Source of the DNA: Comamonas phosphati
GTDB taxonomy: Bacteria > Pseudomonadota > Gammaproteobacteria > Burkholderiales > Burkholderiaceae_C
Assembly: GCF_014637085.1 (NCBI RefSeq)
Contig: NZ_BMEU01000028.1
Span: 1-46,914 of the forward strand
Length of the DNA: 46,914 bases
Direction: 5' to 3'
Positions 18,520 to 27,091 of the stretch are shown piece by piece. The position numbers were made by a program, and so were the translations under genes. The notes beneath the pieces are model-generated. The model ran no database searches and had not been told where the DNA came from. It was given only the letters and a program-made list of their open reading frames with translations. How positions within the stretch are numbered: position 1 is the stretch's first letter; each line of letters opens with the position of its first letter.

Positions 18520-19455
18520 TCAGGGCCGCTGGAAAGCCCGGTGCCAGATGCTGCCGGGTGCCGCGCCGCCATGCGAGCCGAACATTTCCGCGAAGTGCCG
18601 GCGCTCCCCTCCCCGCAGCTTCACGATGGGCGCTGAAATCTTGGGTGCATCGACCAGGCACAGCTGCGGGTACAGCAGATACCACTTCCAGCGCAGCGAC
18701 CGGTGATAGTAGTAGGCCGTATCCTCGGCCTTGTACAAGGCCATGCGGGTGAATTTCTGGCTGCGCAGTACTTTCTGGGCCGTGATGTGGATCAGCAGGT
18801 AATGCGGGTCCTTGATGCCCTGCTGCAGGGCCGGCAGATCCTGCTGACGCTTCAGGTAGTCCTGCGTTCCCTCCACGACCAGCGCCTGGTGGAACTCCCG
18901 CTGCCATGCCGTGATGAAGGCCGAACCGGGCCGCGCGCCGAACGCCCAGCTCTCGATGACGGGAAAGCGCGCCTCGCACGTGAACTTCTCGAGATAAAAC
19001 CCCACGAACTCCACTGCCGCATCGGGCGGCGATCGCAACCAGTCCAGCGACGCAGTCAGCAGCGTGCTCGCGTCCAGCCAGAAGCCGCCGTGATGCGCCA
19101 CGAGGTACAGGCGCAGCCAGTCCGCCTGTTTGGTGGGGTGCATCTGCGCAAACTGCGGCGGCAAATCGCCAGCGGCGACGTACGCCTCCAGATTGCCCGG
19201 GTGGACCAATCGCACTTCATAATCCGGGCATTGCAGGCGCCAGCTCTGGATGCACTCGCTCACGAAGGCGTCCGGCTGGATCTGGTTCCAGTAGGTCCAC
19301 AGAATCTTAGGAATACCCCGGAGCTCCTCCAAAGGAGACTCCTTGCCATCGAACATGACGGGAGCCGGTATTTCATAACCGGCGGAGCCTTTGAGGTTGG
19401 AGGGCTGTACAAGCTGCAGAACGCCCTTGAAAAGGCTGGCTGGAATCCGCGTCAT
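18520..19455 (-). CDS. capsular polysaccharide synthesis-type glycosyltransferase
   Basis: The product has 311 residues from the ATG at 19455 (a longer frame starts at 19566 but lacks a plausible N-terminus). The pattern I-P-K-I-L-W-T-Y-W-N near residue 48, S-W-R-L-Q-C-P-D-Y-E near 72, Q-A-D-W-L-R-L-Y-L-V-A-H-H-G-G-F-W-L-D-A near 110-128 is that of the Caps_synth/Gly_transf_sug DXD-type transferases, with D-A replacing the second Asp of a strict DXD. It probably adds a sugar to the lipopolysaccharide core or capsule at the cytoplasmic face. It is divergent from the GT4 gene with 71 bases between starts. Confidence 0.85.
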   Translation of the reverse strand: MTRIPASLFKGVLQLVQPSNLKGSAGYEIPAPVMFDGKESPLEELRGIPKILWTYWNQIQPDAFVSECIQSWRLQCPDYEVRLVHPGNLEAYVAAGDLPPQFAQMHPTKQADWLRLYLVAHHGGFWLDASTLLTASLDWLRSPPDAAVEFVGFYLEKFTCEARFPVIESWAFGARPGSAFITAWQREFHQALVVEGTQDYLKRQQDLPALQQGIKDPHYLLIHITAQKVLRSQKFTRMALYKAEDTAYYYHRSLRWKWYLLYPQLCLVDAPKISAPIVKLRGGERRHFAEMFGSHGGAAPGSIWHRAFQRP

Positions 19456-19526
19456 GGTGACTGTTTGAGCAGGTGCTGGGGTTGAGTACACAAATTTCGT
19501 CGCAGGCGGATTGTCCGTCAGAACCC

Positions 19527-20672
19527 ATGGAAAACAATTTGACGGCAACGCATAAGCCCTCCGCACAACGCCCGACGCGGATATTGCACTTCGTGACCGG
19601 CGGCTTCTCGGGCGCCACCCAGGTCGCCGTCGACCTGTGCTTCGCAGCCCGGAAAAGCCCGGACATGGAAGTCATGCTGGTGCTGCGCCGCAAGCGCAGC
19701 ACTTCCGAGGCCAAGGTCCAGGCGCTGCGCGACCAGGGTCTGCAGGTGCACGTGGTTTCCAACTGGCTGCATGCCATGACCGTGTGGGAACTGCGCAAGA
19801 TCATCCGCAGCTGGAAGCCCGATGTGGTCTTTGCCCATGGCTTCAGCGACCACATCTGGGGCCGCCGGGCCGCGGTCGCCGAGGGCGTGCCCCGCGTCTT
19901 CCATGTGGAACACAACTCCCGCGAACGCTACACGCCGCGCCGCCTGCAACAGGCTCTGGCCCTGGCCCCCTTCACCCAGGCCAGCATAGGCGTGTCGGAA
20001 GGCGTGCGCACCAGCCTGGTCCAGCGCGGCTTTCCCGCGGACCGCTGCGTGGCCATCTGCAACGGCATCGACCTGGCGCGCTTTGCGCAAGACCTGCTGC
20101 CGGCACGCTGGGAGGACCGCGAAGCCGCCATCCTCATGGCCTCGCGCTTTGCCCGGCAGAAAGACCAGGCCACGCTGATACGGGCCCTGGGGCTGCTGCG
20201 CGGGCAGGGCCTGGCGCCCCGGCTGTACCTGGCCGGAGCCGGGCGCAAGCTCCAGCGCACGCAAGCCGAACGGCTGGTGACCCAGCTCGGCCTGCAGGAC
20301 CAGGTCCACTTCCTGGGCAATGTGTCGGACCTGCCCCAGCGCCTGGCCAAAACGCAGATCTTCGTGCTGTCCACCCACTGGGAAGGCATGCCCCTGGCCC
20401 TGGTGGAAGGCATGGCCGCCGGCTGCGCCTGCATAGGCTCGGACGTGCTCGGCGTACGCGAGGTCATCGACCACGAGCGCAACGGCCTGCTGGTTCCCGA
20501 GTCCGACGCGCATGCCATGGCCGCCGCGCTCAAGCGCCTGCTGCAGGACGCCGCGCTGGCGCAGCAGCTGGGCCAGGCGGCCCGGCAACAGGCCCTGAGC
20601 GCCTACGGCCGGGAACATATGTGGGGGCACTACCGCGCGCTGCTGGCAGAGCCGGCCCCGGAAGGCGCCTGA
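19527..20672 (+). CDS. GT4 family glycosyltransferase
   Basis: The product has 381 residues from the ATG at 19527. It has a GT-B fold: the N-terminal acceptor domain begins R-I-L-H-F-V-T-G-G-F-S-G-A-T-Q-V near residue 16. The C-terminal donor domain carries the GT4 signature E-G-M-P-L-A-L-V-E-G-M-A-A-G (near 290-303) with the E-x7-E glutamates that hold the nucleotide sugar, followed by G-V-R-E-V-I-D. It probably acts in lipopolysaccharide core assembly, given the three neighbouring genes. It converges on the GT25 gene with 15 bases between the stop codons. Confidence 0.92.
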   Translation: MENNLTATHKPSAQRPTRILHFVTGGFSGATQVAVDLCFAARKSPDMEVMLVLRRKRSTSEAKVQALRDQGLQVHVVSNWLHAMTVWELRKIIRSWKPDVVFAHGFSDHIWGRRAAVAEGVPRVFHVEHNSRERYTPRRLQQALALAPFTQASIGVSEGVRTSLVQRGFPADRCVAICNGIDLARFAQDLLPARWEDREAAILMASRFARQKDQATLIRALGLLRGQGLAPRLYLAGAGRKLQRTQAERLVTQLGLQDQVHFLGNVSDLPQRLAKTQIFVLSTHWEGMPLALVEGMAAGCACIGSDVLGVREVIDHERNGLLVPESDAHAMAAALKRLLQDAALAQQLGQAARQQALSAYGREHMWGHYRALLAEPAPEGA

Positions 20673-20687
20673 AGCGCCGTATCCGGA

Positions 20688-21449
20688 TTACAGGGTCTCG
20701 GACACGTGGGGAGCACTGGCCCCATGCCGGCTGTTGCCCCAGGTCAGCTGCAGCTTCATCCTGAACTTGCGCAGCCGCTGCAGGAGGGATGCCGGCGGCT
20801 CCTTCACCTGCCAGATGCTGCTGACTTCGCTGGTGTCGTCCAGGGCAATGACCGAGGGATGGACGCCAAAGACCCGCATGCCGTTCTCGAACCAGAAGCG
20901 CATGTCCACGTCCACGGGGCGGCCGAAAGGCTGGCGGCTTTCCAGCATCTTGCGGGCCCCGGAACGGCTGACCACATAGCCCGTGGCAAAGCTGGGCACG
21001 CGGCTGTAGGTGATCAGCTCGAGAGAGGGCTCCGCCAGAGGCCGGCGGCTGGCCAGCTTTTCCTGCTCGCGCCCGAAGAGCTTGACCATGTCCCAGCGAT
21101 CGGCAGGCAGCGCAGCGACGGCCTCCAGCGCCTGCGGCAATGCCGGCAGCAGGCGCACATCGTCTTCAAACACGGCCATGGCCGCGGCATCGCTGTCCAG
21201 CAACTGGCGCCAGGCGGTCATATGGCTGCAGTAGCAGCCTTTTTCGCCGTTGCCCATGGGCTTGAAGTATTGATGGGTATTGAGCGCCGGGTTGAAATGG
21301 CGCGCCTGGACCTCCTCCGGCAGGTCGCTCCACCACACGGCGGGAAGACGGGAGGCCTCCAGCCCCAAGCGGGAAAATTGCGCCTGCATGCGCTGGTGGC
21401 GCTCGGTATCCTTGGCAAGATTGATATAAACGATGGGAATGTTGGACAT
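20688..21449 (-). CDS. GT25 family lipopolysaccharide glycosyltransferase
   Basis: The product has 253 residues. The opening I-V-Y-I-N-L-A-K-D-T-E-R-H-Q-R-M is the typical GT25 (LgtB/Lex1-like) N-terminus, and A-V-F-E-D-D-V near residue 90 is the acidic metal/donor-binding motif. Members add galactose or glucose to lipooligosaccharide. The gene is divergent from the ligase gene, 37 bases between starts. Phase-variable homopolymeric tracts, common in pathogens' GT25 genes, are absent. Confidence 0.92.
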   Translation of the reverse strand: MSNIPIVYINLAKDTERHQRMQAQFSRLGLEASRLPAVWWSDLPEEVQARHFNPALNTHQYFKPMGNGEKGCYCSHMTAWRQLLDSDAAAMAVFEDDVRLLPALPQALEAVAALPADRWDMVKLFGREQEKLASRRPLAEPSLELITYSRVPSFATGYVVSRSGARKMLESRQPFGRPVDVDMRFWFENGMRVFGVHPSVIALDDTSEVSSIWQVKEPPASLLQRLRKFRMKLQLTWGNSRHGASAPHVSETL

Positions 21450-21486
21450 TCGGCAAATCCGGCGACTGTTGGGATAGGAAACTCGT

Positions 21487-22743
21487 GTGAACGCGTATAA
21501 GAATTTTTGGACCGGGGGATTGAATCTCTCGGCATTTCTGTTTTTTGCCCTGAGCCTGGCCGTACCGTCCGGCTACTCCTATGGCTCGGCAGCCCTCGCA
21601 TTGCTGGCCATCGCGGTCTGCTGGCGACAGCCACGCGGGACGACCTCCCGGGATACGAAAATCTTACTCGCAAGTCTGTTCCTCACCGGCCTGCTGTGGA
21701 CGGCGGCATTGGACCGTGCCTGGTCCGGCGCGGGCATGGCCTATGGCGCCAAATATGCGCTGGCGGCGCTCAGCCTCTGGGTACTGAGCCGAAGAGGGCT
21801 GGCCTCCAATGCCGTGGTCTGGGGCGTGGCCGCGGGAGCAGCCGGTGCACTGGGCGTGGCCGCCTATCAGTATCTGCTCCTGCACTGGAGCAAGGCTCAG
21901 GGCTTCACCAATGCCATCCAGTATGGCGGCATCGCCATGTACCTGGGCATTGCCGCCTGGGCCATGGCGCTGATGGGACGCTGGCGCTGGCCGCAGGTCG
22001 TGGCCCTGGGCCTGTGCGGAGCCAGCGGCGTGATGGCCGCACTGCTGTCGGAATCGCGCGGCTCGTGGGTGGCCGCTCCCCTGCTGCTGGCCGCGATCTG
22101 GTTCATGGCCTGGCGCAACGGCTACAAGCGCATCGCCTCTGTCGCCGTTCTGGTCATGCTGATCGGCGGCGCGGCACTGGTGCTGCCCGCCTACCAGAAG
22201 TTCGAACAACGCGCGGATCTTGCCGTCCAGGAGGCCTGGCACTACCTGGCCGAGCCCCAGAAATACGCCGAGACTTCCATCGGCCAGCGCCTGGAGCAAT
22301 GGCGGCTGGCCATCCATCTGATCGAGCAGCGTCCCGTGACGGGCTGGGGCCTGGAGGGCTATGCCCGCGCCAAACAGGCCATGGTGGACAAGGGCGCCGC
22401 CCACCCCTCGGTCATGGGTTACGGCCATGCCCACAACGAGATTCTGGACATGTGGGTCAAGCGCGGCCTGGCCGGGCTGCTGATCCTGCTCTTTTTCTAT
22501 GCAGCGCCGCTGTATGTGTTCTGGCCCACGCCGTCGCGGCTGGCGCGCGCCGATGCGGCGCAGCAGCCCCGGCTGCTGGCGCTCAGGGCGGCCGCGTCAC
22601 TGCTGCCGCTGGCCTATTTCGGCTTCGGCTGGACCCAGGTCTTCTTCGCCCATAACAGCGGCCAGATGTTCTACATCTTCTCGCTGGCCATCTTCTGGGG
22701 CGCCATCTGCCGGCTGGAAAGGGCCAACGCCACCCGCAACTGA
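21487..22743 (+). CDS. waaL: O-antigen ligase family membrane protein
   Basis: The product has 418 residues. It starts with GTG at 21487, supported by AGGA six bases upstream. There are about ten to twelve membrane helices and one large periplasmic loop (about 235-315) with the Wzy_C/WaaL-type motif: R-L-E-Q-W near 268 and G-W-G-L-E-G-Y-A near 285, then H-A-H-N-E-I-L-D-M-W near 317-326, whose His is characteristic. It joins O-antigen or another polymer to the lipid A core at the periplasmic face; an O-antigen polymerase role cannot be excluded from sequence. It closes the four-gene lipopolysaccharide cluster. Confidence 0.88.
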   Translation: MNAYKNFWTGGLNLSAFLFFALSLAVPSGYSYGSAALALLAIAVCWRQPRGTTSRDTKILLASLFLTGLLWTAALDRAWSGAGMAYGAKYALAALSLWVLSRRGLASNAVVWGVAAGAAGALGVAAYQYLLLHWSKAQGFTNAIQYGGIAMYLGIAAWAMALMGRWRWPQVVALGLCGASGVMAALLSESRGSWVAAPLLLAAIWFMAWRNGYKRIASVAVLVMLIGGAALVLPAYQKFEQRADLAVQEAWHYLAEPQKYAETSIGQRLEQWRLAIHLIEQRPVTGWGLEGYARAKQAMVDKGAAHPSVMGYGHAHNEILDMWVKRGLAGLLILLFFYAAPLYVFWPTPSRLARADAAQQPRLLALRAAASLLPLAYFGFGWTQVFFAHNSGQMFYIFSLAIFWGAICRLERANATRN

Positions 22744-22749
22744 GCGGTT

Positions 22750-23973
22750 TCAGGCCACGGGCAGGCTCAGCACAAAACTCGCGCCGCCCTGGCCGTCCAG
22801 CCGCCCCTCGCAGCGCGCGCTGCCGCCGTGGCGTTCGGCAATCGAGCGCACCAGAGACAGGCCCAGGCCCACGCCGCCCGAGCGTTCGCTGGCGCCGGGC
22901 AGGCGGTAGAACTTCTCGAAGATGCGCTCGCGCTGCATTGCGGGCACACCAGGGCCGTGGTCTTCCACACGGATCACGGCCTGCCCATGTTGCCTGGACA
23001 GAATGAGCGTGATCTCGCCCCGGCTGTAGCGGCGCGCGTTTTCCAGCAGGTTGCGCATCGCGCGGCGCAGCAGCTTGGCAATGCCCTGCACTTCCAGCGC
23101 ACCGCCGGTCCGCACGTCGAGTTCCGCGCCGATGCGCGCGCACTCCTCCGCAGCCAGGCCAATGAGATCCACCGACTCGACAGTGCCGACATCGACCTCG
23201 CGGGTATCGAGGCGGCTGGCCAGCAGGATCTCGTCGACCAGCTGATCCAGCTCGTTGATGTTGCGCTGGATCTCGGACCTGGCACGCACGCTGACCGGGT
23301 CTTCGCCCATGAACTCCAGACCCATGCGGATGCGGGTCAGCGGCGAACGCAGCTCGTGCGATGCGTTCGCGAGCAGCGACTTGTGCGAGGTCACCAGGGT
23401 TTCGATGCGCGCGGCGGCGGCATTGAACTGGTGGGCCAGATCGGCCACCTCGTCATGCCCGCGCTCGGGCACGCGCACCGACAGATCGCCTTCGCCAAAG
23501 CGCTTGACCCCGCGCTGCAGGGTTTCCAGCCGCTTGAGCAGGCGCCGGATGATGGGAAAGACCCCGATCGCCACCGCCAGCCCCACCAGGCCCAGCATCC
23601 ACAGGAAACCGAAGGGTGGCCGCAGCCAGAAGGCCACGGCGCCGTCGCGCGGGGGAGGCCCGGGCCGGTCGCGGTGCCCGCGCGGCGCCATGCGCAGCTC
23701 GTAGGTCTGCCCGTCGGAGCCCGCGATCTCGAAACGCAGCCCCTCGCCGGGCGGCCCCGGAATGCGCGAGGCCCGGCCCTCGGTGATCACTTCGCCCAAG
23801 GCATTGCGCAGCACCATCTCGCGCGCCGGCGGCGCGGCATTGTTTTGCGCGCGCTGCTCGTCGGCCATCTTCCAGGCCCAGGCCACGGTCAGCGTCAGCA
23901 CGGCAACGCCCACCACCACGGCCAGCCAGATGCGCAGATACAGGCGCTGGGAAAAAACGTGCAGCAGTTTCAT
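22750..23973 (-). CDS. sensor histidine kinase (OmpR-partner type)
   Basis: Inner-membrane sensor kinase, 407 residues; the start at 23973 has GGAG 8 bases upstream. Two membrane helices (about 14-34 and 121-142) enclose a periplasmic loop of about 86 residues rich in Pro, Arg and Gly. A HAMP linker (about 143-195) precedes the H-box S-H-E-L-R-S-P-L with the phospho-accepting His206. The N-box N-L-L-E-N-A-R-R-Y-S, G1 D-H-G-P-G-V-P and G2 G-V-G-L-G-L-S-L-V are all intact. Layout resembles RstB/CpxA-type kinases. It is the partner of the response regulator upstream, from which it is separated by 121 bases holding a repeat copy. The signal is unknown. Confidence 0.95.
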   Translation of the reverse strand: MKLLHVFSQRLYLRIWLAVVVGVAVLTLTVAWAWKMADEQRAQNNAAPPAREMVLRNALGEVITEGRASRIPGPPGEGLRFEIAGSDGQTYELRMAPRGHRDRPGPPPRDGAVAFWLRPPFGFLWMLGLVGLAVAIGVFPIIRRLLKRLETLQRGVKRFGEGDLSVRVPERGHDEVADLAHQFNAAAARIETLVTSHKSLLANASHELRSPLTRIRMGLEFMGEDPVSVRARSEIQRNINELDQLVDEILLASRLDTREVDVGTVESVDLIGLAAEECARIGAELDVRTGGALEVQGIAKLLRRAMRNLLENARRYSRGEITLILSRQHGQAVIRVEDHGPGVPAMQRERIFEKFYRLPGASERSGGVGLGLSLVRSIAERHGGSARCEGRLDGQGGASFVLSLPVA

Positions 23974-24009
23974 TCACTGATCTCCATCGTGGCCTGTGCA
24001 ACGGGCACT

Positions 24010-24094
24010 TCCCAGGCCAGAGACGCCGAGCAAGAGCCGCCTCGCGGCGAAGGCGTCGTCCCCCTCGGGGGAAGCCGCACAGCGGCTCAGGGGG
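24010..24094 (-). repeat. CCCCTGAG-family interspersed repeat between regulator and kinase
   Basis: On the minus strand it begins CCCCCTGAGCCGCTGTGCGG at the first base after the response-regulator stop. It continues through the CTTCCCCC/GAGGGGGACG hairpin to CGAGGCGGCTCTTGCTCGGC and CTCTGGCCTGGG. It occupies most of the 121-base gap to the kinase start, so a hairpin-rich repeat sits inside what should be one operon. Confidence 0.8.
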
Positions 24095-24841
24095 TCAATC
24101 CTGTTGTTTGGCAAAAACATAACCCACGCCGCGCACGGTGAGGATGCGCTTGGGATTCTTGGGGTCGGCCTCGATGGCGGCGCGGATGCGGCCCATGTGC
24201 ACGTCGATGGAACGGTCGAAGGCCTCCAGTTCGCGGCCGCGCACGGCCTCCATGATCTGGTCGCGCGTGAGCACGCGGCCCGCGCGCTCGGCCAGCGCCA
24301 CCAGCAGATCGAACTGGTAGGAGGTCAGGTCGCAGGCCTCGCCGGCCACGGTCACGGCGCGCGCGTCGCGGTCGATTTCCAGGCTGCCGAAGCGCAGGGC
24401 CGCCGCTGCGGGCGCCGGGCCGTCGCCGCCCTTGCGGCGCAGGATGGCGCGGATGCGGGCCAGCAGCTCGCGCGGCTCGAAAGGCTTGGGCAGGTAGTCG
24501 TCCGCCCCCAGCTCCAGGCCGATGATGCGGTCCATGGGATCGCCCTTGGCGGTGAGCATCAGCACCGGCACCTGGGCCGCGATTCCGGACATGGCGCGGA
24601 TACGGCGGCAGACTTCCAGGCCGTCCATATCGGGCAGCATCAGGTCCAGGATCACCAGGTCGGGCAGTCCCGCCGGACTTCCGTCGACGGGCTGCAGGTG
24701 CTCCAGCCCGCTTTTGCCGTCGGCCCTGTGGGTGACTTCCAGCCCGTTGTTGCCCAGGTAATCACCCACCATCTGCGCCAGGCGGGTGTCGTCTTCAATC
24801 ATCAGCAGTTGGTGCGTGCTCATGGGGGGCAGTGTAGTCAT
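24095..24841 (-). CDS. OmpR-family response regulator
   Basis: The product has 248 residues from the ATG at 24841, which has AAGG about 9 bases upstream; an inner ATG at 24823 lacks one. The receiver domain carries the acidic pair E-D-D near 16-18, the phosphorylation site D66 in L-V-I-L-D-L-M-L-P, and Lys99 in L-T-A-K. The C-terminal winged helix (from about 150) holds L-T-S-Y-Q-F-D-L-L, R-G-R-E-L-E-A-F-D-R-S-I-D-V-H and the end motif R-G-V-G-Y-V-F. It resembles RstA. It is transcribed ahead of its kinase, and regulated genes cannot be told. Confidence 0.95.
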   Translation of the reverse strand: MTTLPPMSTHQLLMIEDDTRLAQMVGDYLGNNGLEVTHRADGKSGLEHLQPVDGSPAGLPDLVILDLMLPDMDGLEVCRRIRAMSGIAAQVPVLMLTAKGDPMDRIIGLELGADDYLPKPFEPRELLARIRAILRRKGGDGPAPAAAALRFGSLEIDRDARAVTVAGEACDLTSYQFDLLVALAERAGRVLTRDQIMEAVRGRELEAFDRSIDVHMGRIRAAIEADPKNPKRILTVRGVGYVFAKQQD

Positions 24842-24939
24842 GCTCGCGCCTTATTCACGATCGAGGGGTGGCTGGTTCTCCCCATGCTCCCACGGCCGCG
24901 TCAGCTCCGGTTGTCGCCCGGGTAAAGTTGGGTAAACCC

Positions 24940-24980
24940 AAAAATCAATAGCAACCAGCGCTTATGTTTCAAGCGTTGGA
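24940..24980 (-). repeat. short interspersed repeat (ATAGC...GCGCTT type), overlapping the ampG stop
   Basis: Plus-strand AAATCAATAGCAACCAGCG followed by CTTATGTTTCAAGCGTTGGAG is an imperfect dyad of the AGCGCTT/AAGCGTT type. Similar blocks occur at 29229-29262 and 39474-39568. The last codons of ampG lie inside it. Confidence 0.5.
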
Positions 24981-26324
24981 GATGGTCTTGACTCTGGAAG
25001 CCAGATAAATCAGCAGCAGCACGGGAACACCCATGGCCGCCGTGGCGTAGAAGAAGGCCTGGTAGCCGAAGGCATCGACGAAGGTGCCCGAAAAACCCGC
25101 CAGCCACTTGGGCGCCAGCAGCATCATGGAGCTGAACAGCGCGTACTGCGTGGCCGAGTACTGCACATTGGTCAGGCCCGAGAGGTAGGCGATGAAGGCC
25201 GCCGAGGCGATGCCGCCGGCCAGGTTGTCGGCGCTGACCACCCAGACCAGCGCCGTGAGGTCATGGCCGCGCGTGGCCAGCCAGGCGAACAGCATATTCG
25301 TGGCCGCCGACAGGACGGCGCCCAGCATCAGCACGCGCATCACGCCCCAGCGCACGGCCATGGAGCCGCCGACAAAGCCGCCCAGCAGCGTCATCACCAC
25401 GCCGAACACCTTGGTGACGGCCGCCACCTCCTCCTTCTCGTAGCCCATGTCCACATAGAAGGGGTTGGCCATGATGCCCATCACCACGTCGCTGACGCGG
25501 TACAGGCCGATCAGCGCCAGCAGCCGCAGCGCCTGCCAGCGGTAGCGGCCGACGAAGTCGGCGAAGGGCGCGATCAGCGCGCCCTGCAGCCATTCGCGCA
25601 GATTGCGCGCCGCCGGCAGCGGCCTGGGGTTGGTTTCCGGCGACAGCAGCACGGTCAGCGCGCCCACCAGCATGCTGGCGGCCATGACCATATAGGCCGC
25701 GCTCCACGCGCCCACCATATAGCCCTTGGCATCGCCCTGCACCCGGGCCGCCACCCACAGCACGCCGGCACCGGCCCAGATCATGGCCAGGCGGTAGCCG
25801 GTCTGGTAGGTGGCCGCCAGGGCGGCCTGGTCTTGCGCCGTGGCCGATTCGATGCGGTAGGCATCGAGGGCGATGTCCTGCGTGGCCGAGCCGAAGGCCA
25901 CGGCCAGCGCGCACCACACCAGCGGATGCAGGGCGGCCCGGGGGTCGTTGAACGCCATGCCCAGCAGGCCGGCCATGATCAGCCCCTGGGCCAGCAGCAG
26001 CCAGCTGCGCCGCCGCCCCAGCAGGCGCGTGAGCAGCGGGATCGGCAGCCGGTCCACCAGCGGCGACCACACCCATTTGAAGCCGTAGGCCAGCCCCACC
26101 CAGCTCAGATAGCCGATGGTGCTGCGCTCTATGCCGGCCTCGCGCAGCCAGAAGCCCAGCGTGCCCAGCACCAGCAGCGGCGGCAGGCCCGCGGAAAAGC
26201 CCAGGGCCAGCATGCGCAGGCTGGTGGGTTCGGCATAGATCTTCAGGGCCTGCGCCCAGCTGCGCCGGGCAGCGGCTTCCTGGGTCTGGGCGGGAGAGGA
26301 TGGGGTGGAGGACGGCTCGGTCAT
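24969..26324 (-). CDS. ampG: AmpG-type muropeptide permease (MFS)
   Basis: Inner-membrane major-facilitator importer that returns anhydromuropeptides from cell-wall turnover to the cytoplasm. The product has 451 residues from the ATG at 26324 (an ATG at 26351 would add nine residues; neither has a clear Shine-Dalgarno site). Twelve to fourteen helices are expected. Family motifs include G-F-S-A-G-L-P-P-L-L-V near residue 44, G-L-A-Y-G-F-K-W-V-W-S-P-L-V-D near 77-91, and A-T-Q-D-I-A-L-D-A-Y-R near 145. Other AmpG-like importers exist, so muropeptide specificity is inferred. It is divergent from an AraC-type gene, and its last codons are encoded by a repeat. Confidence 0.9.
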   Translation of the reverse strand: MTEPSSTPSSPAQTQEAAARRSWAQALKIYAEPTSLRMLALGFSAGLPPLLVLGTLGFWLREAGIERSTIGYLSWVGLAYGFKWVWSPLVDRLPIPLLTRLLGRRRSWLLLAQGLIMAGLLGMAFNDPRAALHPLVWCALAVAFGSATQDIALDAYRIESATAQDQAALAATYQTGYRLAMIWAGAGVLWVAARVQGDAKGYMVGAWSAAYMVMAASMLVGALTVLLSPETNPRPLPAARNLREWLQGALIAPFADFVGRYRWQALRLLALIGLYRVSDVVMGIMANPFYVDMGYEKEEVAAVTKVFGVVMTLLGGFVGGSMAVRWGVMRVLMLGAVLSAATNMLFAWLATRGHDLTALVWVVSADNLAGGIASAAFIAYLSGLTNVQYSATQYALFSSMMLLAPKWLAGFSGTFVDAFGYQAFFYATAAMGVPVLLLIYLASRVKTISNA

Positions 26325-26368
26325 GATGCGGCGGTTGGAGGCAGCAGCCATTATCAGTTGGCGCTACC

Positions 26369-27091
26369 ATGCGCCTTGCCTCTTTGTACCGCACCATGGT
26401 CGCCAGCCCTCCATCTCCTGCCCAGAGCCTGCTGCGCGAAGCGCAGGTTTCGGTGCGCCAGTACCGCGGCGAGCACGAGGCCCATGCCCACGAGCACGCT
26501 CAGATCCTGTTCGCCCTGCAAGGGCGCATGGAGCTGGAGATCAACGGCCGCCCCGGCTTTGTGGATGCGGCCTGCGGCATGGTGATTCCCGCGGGCACCG
26601 GCCACGGCTATCTGGCGGCGCCGCAGACCCGGGTCTTCGTGATCGATGCGCCCGAGGCCGCCGGACTGGACAGGCTGCGCCGCTTCGCCGTGCCGCCGCC
26701 GCTGCGCTTTCCCACCTCCCACCTGTCGGCCGCCGCGCAGATGGCGCTGGTGCTGCAGGCGCCTTCCCTGCTGGCGCGCCGCGGCATCAACCTGCCGCAG
26801 CTGCAGCAGCAGGTGCAACTGGCGCTGCACGAAAGCTGGCCCACGGCCCGCCTGGCGCAATGCGCCCACCTGAGCGTGGCGCAGTTCCATGCCCGCTTCG
26901 TGGAGCTGGCCGGCCAGACCCCGCAGGCCTGGGTGCGCACGCTGCGCCTGGACGCCGCCAGCCGCCAGCTCGTACGCGGCGCGGCACTGGAAGCCACGGC
27001 CTTGCGCTGCGGCTATGCCTCGGCCAGCGCACTGGCCTATGCCCTGCGGCGCGAACGCGGCCTCACTTCGCGCCAGCTGCGCAAAGCTTAG
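26369..27091 (+). CDS. AraC-family regulator with an N-terminal cupin
   Basis: The product has 240 residues (a second ATG at 26396 would shorten it by nine). The N-terminal cupin domain shows H-E-A-H-A-H-E-H-A-Q-I near residues 35-45 and G-x-V-I-P-A-G-T-G-H near 70-79. The C-terminal region (about 145-240) has the two helix-turn-helix motifs of AraC proteins, though it is shorter than usual. The target is unknown; it diverges from ampG (44 bases between starts) and precedes a DMT exporter, either of which could be controlled. The stop codon TAG overlaps the first bases of the palindromic repeat element. Confidence 0.88.
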   Translation: MRLASLYRTMVASPPSPAQSLLREAQVSVRQYRGEHEAHAHEHAQILFALQGRMELEINGRPGFVDAACGMVIPAGTGHGYLAAPQTRVFVIDAPEAAGLDRLRRFAVPPPLRFPTSHLSAAAQMALVLQAPSLLARRGINLPQLQQQVQLALHESWPTARLAQCAHLSVAQFHARFVELAGQTPQAWVRTLRLDAASRQLVRGAALEATALRCGYASASALAYALRRERGLTSRQLRKA

